Source: Plectrocnemia conspersa (Eukaryota > Arthropoda > Insecta > Trichoptera > Polycentropodidae). From it: a stretch of DNA of 64,000 bases. This document shows positions 1-12,211 of this stretch, piece after piece. The stretch spans positions 248,001 to 312,000 of the forward strand of contig VTFK01000212.1 in NCBI GenBank assembly GCA_009617715.1, written 5' to 3'. How positions within the stretch are numbered: the stretch's first letter is position 1; the number at the start of each line of letters is the position of its first letter. A model generated the notes under the pieces. It worked only from the letters and a program-made list of their open reading frames with translations. It was not told the origin of the DNA and searched no databases. A program made the translations under genes and the position numbers.

Positions 1-2160
1 AAAATCCGAATCGTTCTTTTTTTCGTATTACGGCAATTCATTTCGCGTATAAACACAAAATTCATCGTAAACACAAAAATCGGCACTTTGCGTTTACGTA
101 TCTTGGGAAAAATACCTAAGGTATTTATCTGATGTATTATTGCGTATGGTCCTTCGGAACCTTATCGTAAACGTGAAATTACTGTTTGTATCGTAAATTT
201 TAAGGAATGCTATCACATAATGTGACGCAGATATTCTGCACTGATCGCAAACACGTCGAATGAGAAAAAACATATATGATATGATTTTAATGATTGTAAA
301 AAACATATTTTCTCAAAATTCAGACCTTTGGTTATAAATGTCTCACTAATGAAATTTTTCTTGACATACGCCCAAAGAGAAGAATTATAAAAGTTGCCAA
401 ACTTTTTCAAATTAGAAATTCCGATGTATATAATAGGAAAAAATATGAAGTTAAAATTAAAATAAATAAGTTTATAAATTCATATTCAGATAAGACATAT
501 ATTAAATTACACTATTGATTTTACACAAAAGCATGTTTTATATATTGTACTGAAATTTTGTTGATTAACTAAGTTAACCTTTTACATTACTAAAAATACA
601 TTACTTTTTTTTGTTAAGTAGATGAAAAGCGTAACAATTTTATACAAACATTTTTGCTACACTTAAATATAAAAGCGTCTTGAAATATTGTTTACAACTT
701 TTAATATATTTTACAAATAATTATACAAAAAACGTGAAAAACATCAAATAGAATTAATCTTTCATTACTATCACTAATAATTAAAATGAGACAGATAAAA
801 TAAATGCAGGCTATTTAAATATAAATTGCAATTTAACAACAATTATTATTAACATATGTTTATTATAGTTATCTCCTATCAAACAAATAGTATCCGACTA
901 AAAATAAAGTAATATTCTTCTTATTCTTAAGTTAATTTATAAATAAATACAAAGCTTAAAACATTAAGACTTATTTGGTCTTTTTATTTATTTGTTCAGT
1001 ATTTTTATTTTTTAACAAAAAACTTATTTAAATATTCCTGCCATAATAATTTTAATTTTTATAATAATAAATATGACGTTACCAAATTATCTTTCATAAA
1101 ATAATTTTTTTTTAATAAATATGTTATAGTTAATTAATACATACGTATATACTTTTAATATTGTTAGCCCTATGGTTAGATTTCATTAGGCTTATTTAAT
1201 TCAAAATAAAAATCATATTACTGTAAAAGACTTGCCCTTCAATGAAAAAAAATATATTCACAAATTTTTTATTATACGAAACTTTAAAATATTTTTTCCT
1301 TTTGAAGTTTTGTTTTACGTATACTTAAAAAATATCTTGCTACCTCCTTATAGTTAACATTTATTTTAAAGTTTTTTCTTACTCTGTAAATATACGTAAA
1401 AAGTCGGTTAACCCTATTATGTTATGGATTATATTATAATTTACTTAGCAAAATATTTTATATTATTTTTGCGTTATTTTGAACATTTTTCAACAATTCA
1501 CCGAGAACTTCTTTGCTTTTCTTTAGAGTTAAATCTTATTTTTTAAATTGTGTATCTAAATTAGGAAATTGTCTCTACATATGAATCTGTTTAAATTTAT
1601 TAAAATTAGCTTAATATAAAATGCTGGTCGTTTTAAATCTCAAAACAGATACTCTAGCACTCTCTTGTATCTCATTTGCCATTTAATAAAATACAAAGGT
1701 TAAAATGTCAAATATCAGTTGTCAATACTCAACTAAAAGTGATCATTGGTTACCAAAGTTCAACTTTGAGTAGAGGCTAAAAATGTTACAAATTTAAGTA
1801 ATTAAAACTAATAGCATAAATTTTATTATAAAGTAAAGTCCGTGTTATACCGATTATTCGTCTCTTTTACTTAAATATTAGCAATCATAAATATTAAGTG
1901 CATTTGTTTATCGGCGTTCGTTTTTCTTACCGAATATGACGTTGACTTTTAGCGAGCACCTTTTATCGTCATCGCTTTGATGCAACAATTTTAAAAAGTC
2001 AGACAACAATTCAAAAATATACACACCGAGGTAATGATGCTCTTTGGCCTTAGTATGATTTTGAATAATTTAATGCGAAAAAATGATTTTACTATAGCTG
2101 GTATGATAAAAAAAATACAGGTTATTATTGCACATTAGCTGCTGTTTATTTTTAACCTAT
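1..2160. other. AT-rich non-coding stretch with FOX-like motif cluster at its left end
   Basis: No exon with coding character is visible on either strand; the short open frames are AT-rich and lack recognisable domains. The first 260 bases are less AT-rich and contain five related motifs: TCGTAAACAC at 65-74, CGTTTACG at 91-98, TCGTAAACG at 165-173, TCGTAAATTT at 191-200 and TCGCAAACAC at 245-254. These resemble forkhead (RYAAAYA) sites. The rest is poly-A/T rich filler. It is probably upstream intron or 5' flank of the Beat-family gene that begins to be visible at 7262. Confidence 0.45.
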
Positions 2161-2179
2161 CGTAGAAAACAAATACTTT

Positions 2180-2860
2180 CCCTCCTGAAGAATGGAAAAT
2201 TTTTAAAGTGACTCTGATACATAAAATAGAAAACAAAGCTATAATAAAAAGTTGTAGACTGAAGTAAATTTTATCTGAACCAGACAAAGTATTTTAAATC
2301 TTTATTATGTTTCAAAATATGTTTCAAAATATATACGAATCTGACAAATTGTTCGTAAGGCAATTAATTAAATCTCATCTACACTGATTTTAAAAAAGCT
2401 TTTGATAAAGTGTCATGCTTTTATTTATAAACATAGATAGGGTTAAGTTTTTTCACTAAATGAATAAATTTTTAGAATGTTACTTTTCAAATCGTTGTCA
2501 ATGTATTTTATATAGGCAACACAACTTCTTTGAATACATTACCACATTAGAAATTCCTTAGGGTTCTTTTTGCATAAAATTAATGTTTATGTTGTTAATT
2601 AATAATATATTGCAAATTTTTCCTTTTCGCTGATGATCGAAAATAATTTCTTAAAACAGATTTCATTGAGAATTTAAAAAAACTTTAATTTGACGTTGAA
2701 AATCTATGTGTGTGGTTACTTTCTTATAAATTATTAATGAGCTTTTAAAATACATTCCATGCCATATTTAGAGCAAAAACAATGCATTTTTAAGCATAAT
2801 AGCTGAAATGAAATCAGAGCCTATCAACTTTTTCACCTTTATTTTCTGTAAGCATTACCA
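2180..2860 (+). mobile_element. Decayed non-LTR retrotransposon, reverse transcriptase domain (Jockey/CR1-like)
   Basis: Translating with frame changes recovers ordered RT blocks. PEEWKIFKVTLIHK at 2184-2225 matches the P..WK...V.PI.K block. YTDFKKAFDKVS at 2380-2415 matches the first catalytic block. ECYFSNRCQCI is followed by IP*GSF (the VPQGS block, carrying a stop). FADD at 2626-2637 is the catalytic aspartate pair. Stops and frameshifts throughout show it is dead. The order and spacing are those of LINE ORF2 RT domains. The clade cannot be fixed, and the 5' and 3' ends are not defined. It is different from the better preserved minus-strand LINE at 23604-25250. Confidence 0.72.
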
Positions 2861-3047
2861 AAGAGTAGATTTTTTTATGCCAGCGATTAATAGACATACT
2901 GGTTTATATGTTGCAATAAATATCTATTTTTAAGTGAAATTACATTTATACTAGTATATATGTATATATTATTTTATTAACTATTTTAGTAAAAACATAT
3001 CCAAATACATTTTCACCGGTAGATATATTTTTAATTCAACTGATAGA

Positions 3048-3076
3048 CTAGGTTAGGTTAGGTTAGGTTTAGGTTT
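3048..3076. repeat. Interstitial TTAGG telomere-type repeat
   Basis: The stretch reads as about four consecutive TTAGG units followed by a TTTAGG variant. (TTAGG)n is the ancestral telomeric repeat of most insects, lost in Diptera. An array this short inside a chromosome could be a repair scar at a double-strand break, a relic of fusion, or chance. Confidence 0.6.
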
Positions 3077-3079
3077 GAA

Positions 3080-5240
3080 CGTTCATCAAAGTTGCTTATT
3101 AATACCAAACGTATAAAACTCTTTTTTAATATTAAATACTAGCACTATAGTTTTTCGCTACAAATAATTTATGGCAAAAACATGACAATCAAATTTGTAA
3201 TTTGACAGTCGTTATATTTACTACAATATATTTTACCCTGGACTAGTCTTTAAATGGCAAACTACGTTACACATTTTATATGTTTTACCAAACATCACTT
3301 AGCTACACAACTAGTATTACAATAAGTTATTTTAATATACATCAGTTAAAAATAATATCAAAAAATCCTACGCTCAATTAACCGAGTGGTTCGTTTTGCC
3401 CACAGTAACCATTACATACTTTCTTGTTTGCGCCAGCCCGATCCCTCGTGATGGTACCGAGTTTGTTATACCGTAACTTGGCACAATAAAAACCAACATG
3501 GGCTTTATTACCTCATGTGTCCCTCGAGGTCTTGGCCATTGTCCCACTTCACTCGTTCGTAGTCAGCACCTGAAAAACAGGACGCAATTTCCAACGTCTC
3601 GTGCACTTTTTACGACCGTTTCCCGTCTCAAAAATGTTATTGATAGCGGTGATAAAATAGTTTTCCAATAATTTATACTGCTTTGGTTTTATAAATGGAA
3701 TAATTTAATATTAAAATATATTCTTTAAAAGCAGATTTAATATATGTAAGTATTATTATATAAATATTCAAGTGATTTACGATATTGAATTTTATTTCTC
3801 TATAATAATATAAATTATTAATAAATGCTATATATGTATTAGTTAAATATAAAATATTATTTTTTTAAATTACCATATTTTAAATTGTTGTTTACTGTTG
3901 ATTTTTGAATTATTTCATTTCATGAAAAAATTAATAAATACACAGGAACATCAACATTGTTGTAATAAACAAGCTGTAACATTTTTTATTTATGTTTGAA
4001 GTGTATTAAAATTAATTAAATATGGCCATATTTTGTAGCGTAATATAGCCATATTTTGGCGAATATCTACAGACTTGAATTTAATGTATTCTGATATAAG
4101 TAAACTTGATGGAATTCTCCGCTTTGAGTGTTCCATTTACACATGCCAAAATTTTCCCTCTGATCCAGGGCCTTTCCTTAATATTTTCTTTTATTAGAAA
4201 ATGAATGATTACCTTTATAAGTATACAATTTTCGCCTAATAAAAAATATCACATTTAAATATAAAAATAGCTTTAACTCCATAACAAAAAATAAATAGTA
4301 CTATTATATCTGTCAAGCGCTTTTTGACCTTTTCAGAAATTTTAAGTAATTTTTAACTACTAAATGACTAGTCTGAATTATGAAACATGATTTTGATTAA
4401 ATTGTTTGTGCATTCAGGAGATTTAAATAACTTGATAAAAGTGTTTATTTAATAAATAATAAATACTCATTAAAAATGCTAAATAAATCAAACACCCTGA
4501 TTTTTCGTGAATTTTTATTGTACGTTTTCTTGTTTAAAATGAATTTGCACAGTTTTTCAAAGAAGTTTTTAAAAAGGAGGAGTGTCAGATGTTTTAAAAT
4601 ATATCCGATTTTTTGAATTTCTTTACTAGAGTTCGGTATTTGAATGGCAAAAAATTATGATTTTCTCTACTTAAATCAGCCTTATTTTTTATGGTAATAG
4701 ATTAACTACATTAACAATAAAATGTGATACAGCTTTGCGCATGAATTGCAAAAAATGTACAGAAGTTTTACACAAACTTTTTTTTATTAAAACCAAAAAT
4801 TTTCTGATAAACAACAGAACAAACTTAATACTTAATTATCCTAAATCATATAATTCACAAGCTAAAAATTATTGCAAAAATGAAAACGGTGAAGGTAGCA
4901 AAAAATTTTTGCTAAACTAATATATTCCTATATATATATTTATATATAAAAAATCGAAAATTTCAATAAAAAACGAGCAATAAAAATCAAATTTTCATTT
5001 CTTAAAAATGAAAAAAAAACAGAATGTTGACTGAAAATTTTAGACCGTTACATACAAAGGCAAAATAATTTTATTTGTCAGCTGCTCTTAAAGCGTTTTT
5101 GCTTATTGCGTTTTTAATGTGTATATGCGACAAGTTTTTTTTTCACGGTGATCGCGAAAATCTCTATAATTGACTAAGTGGTAATCACAGCCTTATTAGC
5201 GAAAAATAAATGCTACTGCTTAAATATGAATACATATATT
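3080..5240. other. Non-coding stretch with one GC-richer island
   Basis: Most of this is AT-rich filler with poly-A/T runs. A GC-richer island at about 3365-3660 stands out from its surroundings, but it has no long open frame, splice pattern or recognisable Ig-domain sequence on either strand, so it was not called as an upstream exon of the Beat gene. An open frame at 4735-4920 (61 codons, Lys/Asn-rich) has the composition expected of AT-rich noise. Confidence 0.4.
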
Positions 5241-5244
5241 TTTG

Positions 5245-5670
5245 CGTTAAATAAATTTATTTATTTTATTTTATTAATTTATATAATTAATATAGCAAAT
5301 TATTTTTACAATAAACATATATACAAATTAAAATAATAACATCCACAGAATATATTAAAAAAATATTTTATTATTGTATTGTCTTTCTTTATCTCCTTGA
5401 GGAAACCCGCTGCGGATTGTTCTAGGAATATTATTATACAAATTTACATTTCCCCCGGACGTACTTGTTTTCTTATACCTAACTATCCAAAAATACCTTT
5501 GTTTCCAGTACATCCTTGTTTAATATTAAATACATATTATTTTCTACCTTATTTATAAATACCGAAATATTCATCTTCAATCATACTTTTATAACTATTA
5601 AATCTATTTTTATTTAAAACTACTCTATAGTGTATTTTAGTTCCTAATATCACTCATGTTTCTTGAATTA
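5245..5670 (-). mobile_element. LINE 3' end fragment, same family as 23604-25250
   Basis: Shares a colinear series of blocks with 23604-24170, including TTTTCTTATACxTAA, a TTATTTATAAATAC-type block, and CAATCATACTTTTA followed by TTAxATCTATTTTTATTTAAAA. Both copies end at the low-coordinate side in a TTTATTTATTT tract, which on the minus strand is the A-rich tail. It is a 5'-truncated insertion of a minus-strand CR1/L2-like LINE. No usable coding frame remains. Confidence 0.55.
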
Positions 5671-7261
5671 AATTTACATTTTTAATTAATCAGTATTGGT
5701 TTCTTTTTTTAATTTACAAATTAGGTTTTGAATTTTTTATTAAGATATTGATAAAAATTCCTAAAATTTACATTAAATGTTTTTTATTGTAGCATCTTAT
5801 AGTATTATCAAAAATAAAATGTTCTTTAGTGTAATTTCACCATAAAAAAGAGCTATAGCCTATAAATAATCTTTGCAACGCTCAAACTTAACACACCTTT
5901 TTCTCCTTGAAACTCCCATTTCCAAGATTTATGATTTTTATATTCAAGCGGCGGTTAATTACTGTTCGTAATTGCAGCTTTGGCAAATTAAATTAGTGAA
6001 AAAATGACTGTTAATAAACACAGCGTACGTGCCGTATCACGCTGTTGTTAAACCAAAAAGCCTACACTCCATCTCTCTCTCTTTCTCTCTCTAGGTGCTT
6101 TTATTTGCCGCAGGCTCGAAAGCGCTCCAATTACAAGCTCGAATTTGAGCGCGGACTTAATTGTCCGGCTCGCGCGAAAGCTCACCCAAATTCGGAGCTT
6201 TCACCGCTTGCCAAAAATGCGGAGCCAAGTTGGTGCTACTTCTAGGACACGAAAAAATTGTCCCTATTACTTTTACGAGAGAAGCAAAATCGTGCAATGT
6301 GTTATCTATATTTCTTTACTATTATATTTAGGAAAATGTCGGTTATCATTAGTTTAGACTACATAATCCTTTAAACTTTACCAGATAACGATACAGATGA
6401 ACTCCAATATATTTTTAAAATTTCTGATTTTTTTGGAAATTATTTATTTTATACTTAAAATTGAATGTTTTGCAACCATTGAAACCTATTTTTAAAAATT
6501 ATATTTTAATAATAATAAAACATTTATTCAGTAAGTCAAACTACTCCTAAAAATATAATCTAGCAACACACTGTAAAATCAGTGAAGAAACATTAACTGT
6601 ATTTTATGATAACGCGATATGTTCTTAATATAATAACAATAATTATTTAGATTAATGTACTGTTTTAATTATTTTTAAAATTGAAATTTTTAATTAAAAA
6701 AATTAAAACTTAAAAAATCAGGTGATAGTTTCATTGTCTCTTAAGTTTTGGCAATTTCAAAATAAAATTACTCAAGCAAATATTTTCTTTATAAGATAAT
6801 TTATACAAATATATAGTAAAAATAAAATAATATTTAATTTAGCAAAGTGATAGATTTATAGGTATAACTCGTGTTTATTTTTTCTTAGCGGACTACATTA
6901 GTTTATATCCAAGCCGATTTTTACCGTAGTCATCCGGCGCGTTATTGGCCGTTACGTAGCGATTTTACGACTATGTGCAAGGCGAAATCTAAACAAGCTT
7001 TCGCCGGGAGAAAGTGGCGCCGTTATAATATGGACTCGTAAATATGAACGGTTACTGTTATTGTATAGGCTGGTTGTGGATAAACTCCGTAGAAAAAGAA
7101 AGTATCAGTGCAAAAGCCAAGATCGCGCCACGCCGCGCCGGGCCAAGCCTTATCGGGGGGCGATTGCGTTTAAATATCGTTTATGTGTGTGCGTGTACCT
7201 TTAGAATTTTCATACAATGTTGGTTACTGTATCTATTTATTTTATGTGTATGTGTTCTCAG
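5671..7261. other. Non-coding sequence upstream of the first visible Beat exon, with two GC-rich islands
   Basis: Islands at about 5940-6260 and 6885-7180 are clearly richer in G, C and CpG than the surrounding sequence. The first contains a TCTC-type pyrimidine run at 6071-6092. Open frames cross them (6045-6245, 7044-7373) but show no Beat Ig1 features such as the WYK motif after the first Ig cysteine, so I treat them as intronic, probably regulatory. The last bases (to 7261) form the acceptor of the first visible coding exon: a T-rich tract ending TGTTCTCAG. Confidence 0.45.
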
Positions 7262-7397
7262 GTGGGAAGATCGGGACCAGCAACCGTGGTGTTACGGGGT
7301 GTTCTGCCGTCTTTATCGGGAAGATATAGGTGCGAAGTGTCTGCTGATGCACCATCGTTTCATACGGCTATGAAGACGAGTTTTATGCATGTTGTTG
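7262..7397 (+). CDS. beat: Beaten path family protein, visible exon 1 of 4 (end of Ig domain 1)
   Basis: This exon encodes 45 codons plus one base. Its hallmark is SGRYRCEVSADAPSF, the F-strand cysteine block that is diagnostic of the Beat family (known family pattern: G-Y/F-R-C-E-V-S-x-E/D-A-P-S-F). The acceptor is TGTTCTCAG before 7262 and the donor is G|GTAAGC at 7398, leaving phase 1. The second base of the split codon comes from the exon at 11440. Beat proteins are secreted or membrane-attached Ig proteins that regulate axon defasciculation; in Drosophila they bind Sidestep-family receptors. The upstream half of Ig1, the signal peptide and the start codon are not found in this window; the preceding exon must lie before 7262 and probably before base 1. 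The Beat subgroup is not resolved. Confidence 0.88.
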
Positions 7398-10300
7398 GTA
7401 AGCCTTTATTTTTATTATACCCATAGTATCTGCGTTATCTTTTGTATAGTGAATTTTAGATAAGTTATTTAGTGAGATTCACAGTTGTTACGATTACGGT
7501 TATCTAAAATGTCAAAAATAAATTAATCTGGTAATACAAATATTAAATAACTATTTAATAGAATAAATTGTTAAACTTATGGTATAAGAAAGATTTTGCC
7601 GATTTTTTTACAATAAATTATGTATAAAAATAGTTTCTTTCAGATTAAAAAAAATATATTGAAGTTTAGTTTCGTTGATTTCAACCAAAAAAAAAATATT
7701 TCATTTTTTATTAAAGTATATATAGAAGTTTCTGCAGCTTTACAAAAAAAATATTTTATTTTAACTCATTATTCAAATCTAAAGTTAATTAATTCTCTTA
7801 TCAAAAAACTGGTATTTTTCTTTTAGCAACCTAATGCTTGCACTTCACTCTCTGGAAGTTGTCCGAACCGAAGTTCAACTGAAGTCGGCCGAGGTCGCCG
7901 ACTTCCGAGTAGCGGCCACCCTGCCACAAATTTCATATGCCGTCCGGACGGCGGGCGTGAATGACGTATGCACGGCGGCTGCTGTCATGTACAACTGGCA
8001 TATTTGCGCGCGATCGAAAAATCTGCCAAATAATTAAAATTTTTGAATTGTCATATTAATAAAATTACGCTACTGATAATTATAAAAGTTTGTGTGGGTA
8101 CTCAATAATACAATATCAGTGAAATAAATTTTTTTCGGTCGTAAATATTAAATTTACGCAAAATCTTTGTCATTTTTTTTTTTGCAAAATGCCCTAAATT
8201 TTATTCAAAGATGTAATTTTTATATGAAAATATATATAACAAGTAAGAGTCTGTTGACGTCCCGATAAGCATGTGGTATTATAACTTGACCACGTGACCA
8301 CGATGCAGCGCTCGACGTGCGTGCTAACCATAGGACGCCTACGCGCATACTGAAATTGAGCCGAGTTACTCGTAAAGATCAGAGTAGCAAATGTACAAAA
8401 ATATTTAATAAATTTTCATTATAACAACATTTTAAATTTTAAGCAAACAATCTGTTTTTTAATGTATATTTGTAATAAGATTTCTGTTTAGTAGCAAATG
8501 TACAATAATATGAAATAAATTTTTAATATGAAATAAATTTTCAATATGAAAAGGCGGTGTTTCGATAAAAACATGGTACTAAAAATTTTCCAGAAACCCT
8601 TTATTCATTCTTATCTTCGCAAAGGCACACTAATAAACTACTACGTTGTAATCCAGTCCCTAGTTATTTTAAGTTTAACTTATTCAACTTATACTTGCTG
8701 CTGTAATAATCTCTTCAAAAATACAAATCATGTAACACATTAATATGTATATTTTTACAGTCAATTTTCCTATTTTTTTTGGCCACTAACGACGCGTGAT
8801 TGTATTAATTATTTCTCTTCGAATGAAAATATTTAGCAAAATTTAAAATTAATGTTTTAAATTTTCTTAGTATGTTTTAATTTTTTGTAAACAATAATCT
8901 GATTTAATCGCAACACTAATAATATAAATCAGGGGTCGTGAGCCACATACAGTTTAGGTGGTAATTAGGTAACTCACAAGATAAAATTTGAACAATTCCA
9001 TTGGATGATTTCTACTCTAAAAAATATAACACAAAAAAATAACAAATAAAACTAGCCCTTTAAAAACCACTAATTTTGTTTAAAAAAATTTAATTAAAAA
9101 TCTTTTAGGATTTTGCCTTTGAAAACTGCTAATTTTGCTTGATAAATTAGCTAAGAAATCAAAATTTTTTTCTTCAATAAAATTAATTTTGCACAAAAGA
9201 ATTTGCCGCGATGAAAAAAAAAATCTACTTTAAAAACCATTGATTAGTATTTTTTTTATTTTAGTTTTGATCCGCCTTCCTTACAGAAAACCCTTATTAT
9301 GAATAATAAAATTAATTGGTAACTATATTATAAATAATAAAATTGCCTTTAAAAGAAAAAAACTATAATTCCTAAGAAAAAGCTAATGACAAACTTAGTG
9401 AGATAATAGTTTTAAATAGAAATCAACTTTTAAGTTTGTATCCAACTTTATTAAAAAATGCATAGTTAATTTGCAATAATTAATAAAAAAGTCTTTAAAA
9501 AAATTCACTTCTATTTTAATTTTTTACTTTCATCAAAATAATTCTGAAGTCCACTATATTTGAATCTTTATAAAGCTTCTACAAACTTAGTGAACACACA
9601 CATATTAATGGTAGCACAACATTGTGCTTTCAATATCCTTAGGATCCTTGAGAGCAAGAAAAAAACGTTAAGGTCATATATAATTATTGTAATTGCTGCG
9701 GTATTACAACGGTGTTTAGTTTTAGCCAAAAATTAGCAAATAAATTGTAAAATTTGACCTAGTACGCTATTCGTGATGCAAAATCTAAAAGCTGTTGGTA
9801 TACAATTCTAGTTGTTTTCTTCAAATTGTCTTTGCGACTAATAAATTATACATTTATAAGCCATACGATTTCGAAATTGTGATTATCTACACCATTAAAA
9901 TTGTAACGAAAACATTGACAGAAGATTGAACTTGACGTGCTTTTTATAATCCTGGCTCTACGGGCGCTTTAAATTTGATGTTACTGTTATGAACTATGTT
10001 AAAGAGTTTATTATATGATATTATTCTATTATAAAACAATTCTTTGTGTTTTTTAAAAGTTTTTTTGATAATGTTGCATTTATTATTAATTTAACAGTTT
10101 TAGAAAAAATAACTATTAAATGTCTATATAAAACAAATCATTTAGAAGCCCATATTTTTAATAAAGCATCGTTGCCAAAGTCCTCAACATTGGCATTACT
10201 TCACTACAATACTTTATATAATTAAAACGCATATCGTTTGATAAGTTATTTTCGAAATAAATGGTTTGTAGTGACATAATGCGGCAAACACAAACTTAGC

Positions 10301-11439
10301 TTCATAGGCATGTTTTAAATACCTCTTCTTGTAAAATAAAGGTGATTATATTTCGTTTTTATTACATTTTTTTTTTTACTTTTTAATTAATTTTATTATT
10401 TATTTTCAGTATAAATCGGTATAAATATTGCATTAATAAATGATTAAACAATCAATGCACCCGTTAAAAAAAATAATCTTAGAACAAAATAATTAAAAAT
10501 TAAATTTTAATATGTAGTAATTAAAAATAATAGAAAGTACATAAATAGAAATAAATCAATATCTTGAGATCTTGATTATCGCTATAAAAAATAAATATTC
10601 AGTACATTTTTTTGCTATTTAGCGTGACTAAGCATTAGGCCTAATCTGTTTCTATAAATAGCTTATTACAAAAAATGGATATCGCGATTAGACTCCAATG
10701 TTATTCTTTTACCAAAACGACTTTTTAAATGAAAAATCAATACAATACATTTAATAAATAATAAGCTGCATATTAACTCTCATCTTATATTTAGCTATTT
10801 ACATATTTTCTTCCGAAAAAATCGTTTTATGACAATATAAAAAATAGTTTTTAAAATTTTGGTCCTGTTTATAATTAATTGTAAATAAGTTATAAGAATT
10901 AGAAGTGTCAACTAATATAACTTAAATTTTCATTACATGTAAAAGGGACAAGTATAATTAATTTTTAACTTTTCCAAAATCGACTTTTAGTGTATGTACA
11001 TACGTAGTGAAATATTAATGTTAAAAAATATTTTATATTAAAAATATTTATTTTAAAGTAATTTTAAAAATAATATATTATTAATAGCGAATTATATTTA
11101 AGTACTAAAACTAAAATATTTTGAAGTGTAAAATATTATATGTTACAGGCAAGAGCCCTTGACATTATTTCTTATTAAGAACTAACTTATTTCAATAATT
11201 AATATTGCTGTATATTAAATAAATTAGCAAAATTATTTTCAACTTCAAGATAGAATTCTAATTCAATCAAGTAATGGTTTCATCTATAGAAGTTTTCAAA
11301 CATAAATATACATTTCACAAGCGCCGTTTAAAATGAAACTTAATAATATCGATGGCTCTATTGAAAACTTGCGGGCTCTCATTAAAATAAGGATAAAATG
11401 TTTTTACCATTTAAAATAATTTTTTTTTTTGTTGTTTAG
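7398..11439 (+). other. Intron 1 of the visible Beat gene (4,042 bp)
   Basis: GT-AG intron between the exons at 7262-7397 and 11440-11573. It contains the foldback element copy at 7834-8375, a local duplication of an AGTAGCAAATGTACAA block at 8384 and 8490, and otherwise AT-rich filler. Lys/Phe-rich open frames at 7620-7826 and 8546-8743 have no recognisable domain and are likely noise. Confidence 0.75.
7834..8375 (+). mobile_element. Foldback-type DNA element, copy 1 (truncated at right)
   Basis: GC-rich block shared with 55735-56476 in the same orientation. Both copies carry GTTGTCCGAACCGAAGTT, then a GAAGTCGGCC segment, GAGTAGCGGCCAC, GGCATATTTGCGCGC, AAGAGTCTGTTGA and ATAGGACGCCTACGCGCAT in the same order. 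Its left end (ATGCTTGCACTTCAC, then CTGGAAGT) matches the reverse complement of the right end of copy 2, so these are terminal inverted repeats. An internal 9-bp inverted repeat pairs 7881-7889 with 7897-7905. The right half present in copy 2 is missing here. No transposase is visible, so it is non-autonomous; the superfamily is not determined. Confidence 0.6.
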
Positions 11440-11573
11440 AATTGCCAGAATCAGCACCAGTTATCTTCTCTGAAAAAGTTCGCGTATCCGTGGGAGACAT
11501 GCTCAAAGTAAGATGTACTGCTCCACCTGCCCACCCTCCGGCGAATCTTACGTGGATCCTTAACGGAAAAACT
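11440..11573 (+). CDS. beat: Beaten path family protein, visible exon 2 of 4 (first half of Ig domain 2)
   Basis: Preceded by a long T tract and TTTAG; the first two bases complete the split codon (GAA). It encodes 44 further codons. The linker LPESAPVIF is followed by the B-strand block VSVGDMLKVRCTAPPAHPPA and then NLTWILNGKT. The cysteine in KVRCTAPP is the first Ig2 cysteine and TW is the C-strand tryptophan. NLT is a potential N-glycosylation site. The pattern GD.L.V.C....PP..L.W.+NG is typical of Beat Ig2. The donor is ACT|GTACGT at 11574, phase 0, and the next exon continues in frame. Composition is much more GC-rich than the flanking intron, as expected of a real exon. Confidence 0.88.
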
Positions 11574-12151
11574 GTACGTAAATATTATTTGAAGTAAATG
11601 TATTATAAATATAAGACAGGTACAAAAAAAAAAAAATTAAACGAGATGGAAATAACGTAGGTACTTATGTATTTGCATTTTTTTTATTTTCTTGTTGTTA
11701 TCTTTAATAATTGTTTTAATAAAGCAAAGTAAATTATTTTGTATTAAATTATTCAGAGAATTTTTAAAAATGTTAGCTCAAAATTGTTGAAGGTTAAAAA
11801 AGCTCTTACTTATATTAATTCTAATTACTAATTAATATATCAATCTCATAAGTATATTGATGCAAGAATTATTAATGTCACTTTTTATGTATGAAAAATA
11901 TGCATAGTTGTCCACTCCTAATATAAAATTGTATCGTATAAGTATATGTATATTTATTTTAAAAAACCTATAAAATTTATACACTTAATAATTTCCTTAA
12001 TTCACTTAATAGTAATTTTCTTAAAATTATTCTGATTCTTGCTTTGGGTATAAAAAAAATATATTTTTAGATGCTATTTTGTAATAAACTTAAATATTTA
12101 CTAAAACCCGCCTAATAAATAAATAATAGCAACTGAAATTAAAATAATGTT

Positions 12152-12211
12152 TTTAATTTGTGGGTTTTAATATAACTCATAGATGAGTTATATTAAAACC
12201 CACAAATTAAA
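12152..12211. repeat. Perfect 29-bp palindrome with 2-bp centre
   Basis: The left arm (12152-12180, starting TTTAATTTGTGGG) and right arm (12183-12211, ending CCCACAAATTAAA) are exact reverse complements, separated only by AG. A transcript of either strand would form a 29-bp hairpin with a very tight turn; the DNA could extrude a cruciform. It lies mid-intron. It may be the centre of a hairpin MITE or a fold-back replication error. Confidence 0.9.

Noticed and set aside
3365..3660. GC-rich island considered as the missing upstream Beat exon
   Set aside because: No frame with the Ig1 cysteine or WYK motif and no matching splice sites on the plus strand.
7044..7373. 109-codon plus-strand open frame overlapping the first Beat exon
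   Set aside because: It is in another frame from the Beat exon, has no domain, and crosses the splice acceptor; the Beat frame is supported by family motifs and splice sites.
12152..12211. Pre-miRNA hairpin
   Set aside because: Perfect pairing with a 2-base turn does not resemble an insect pre-miRNA, which has a larger loop and imperfect stem.
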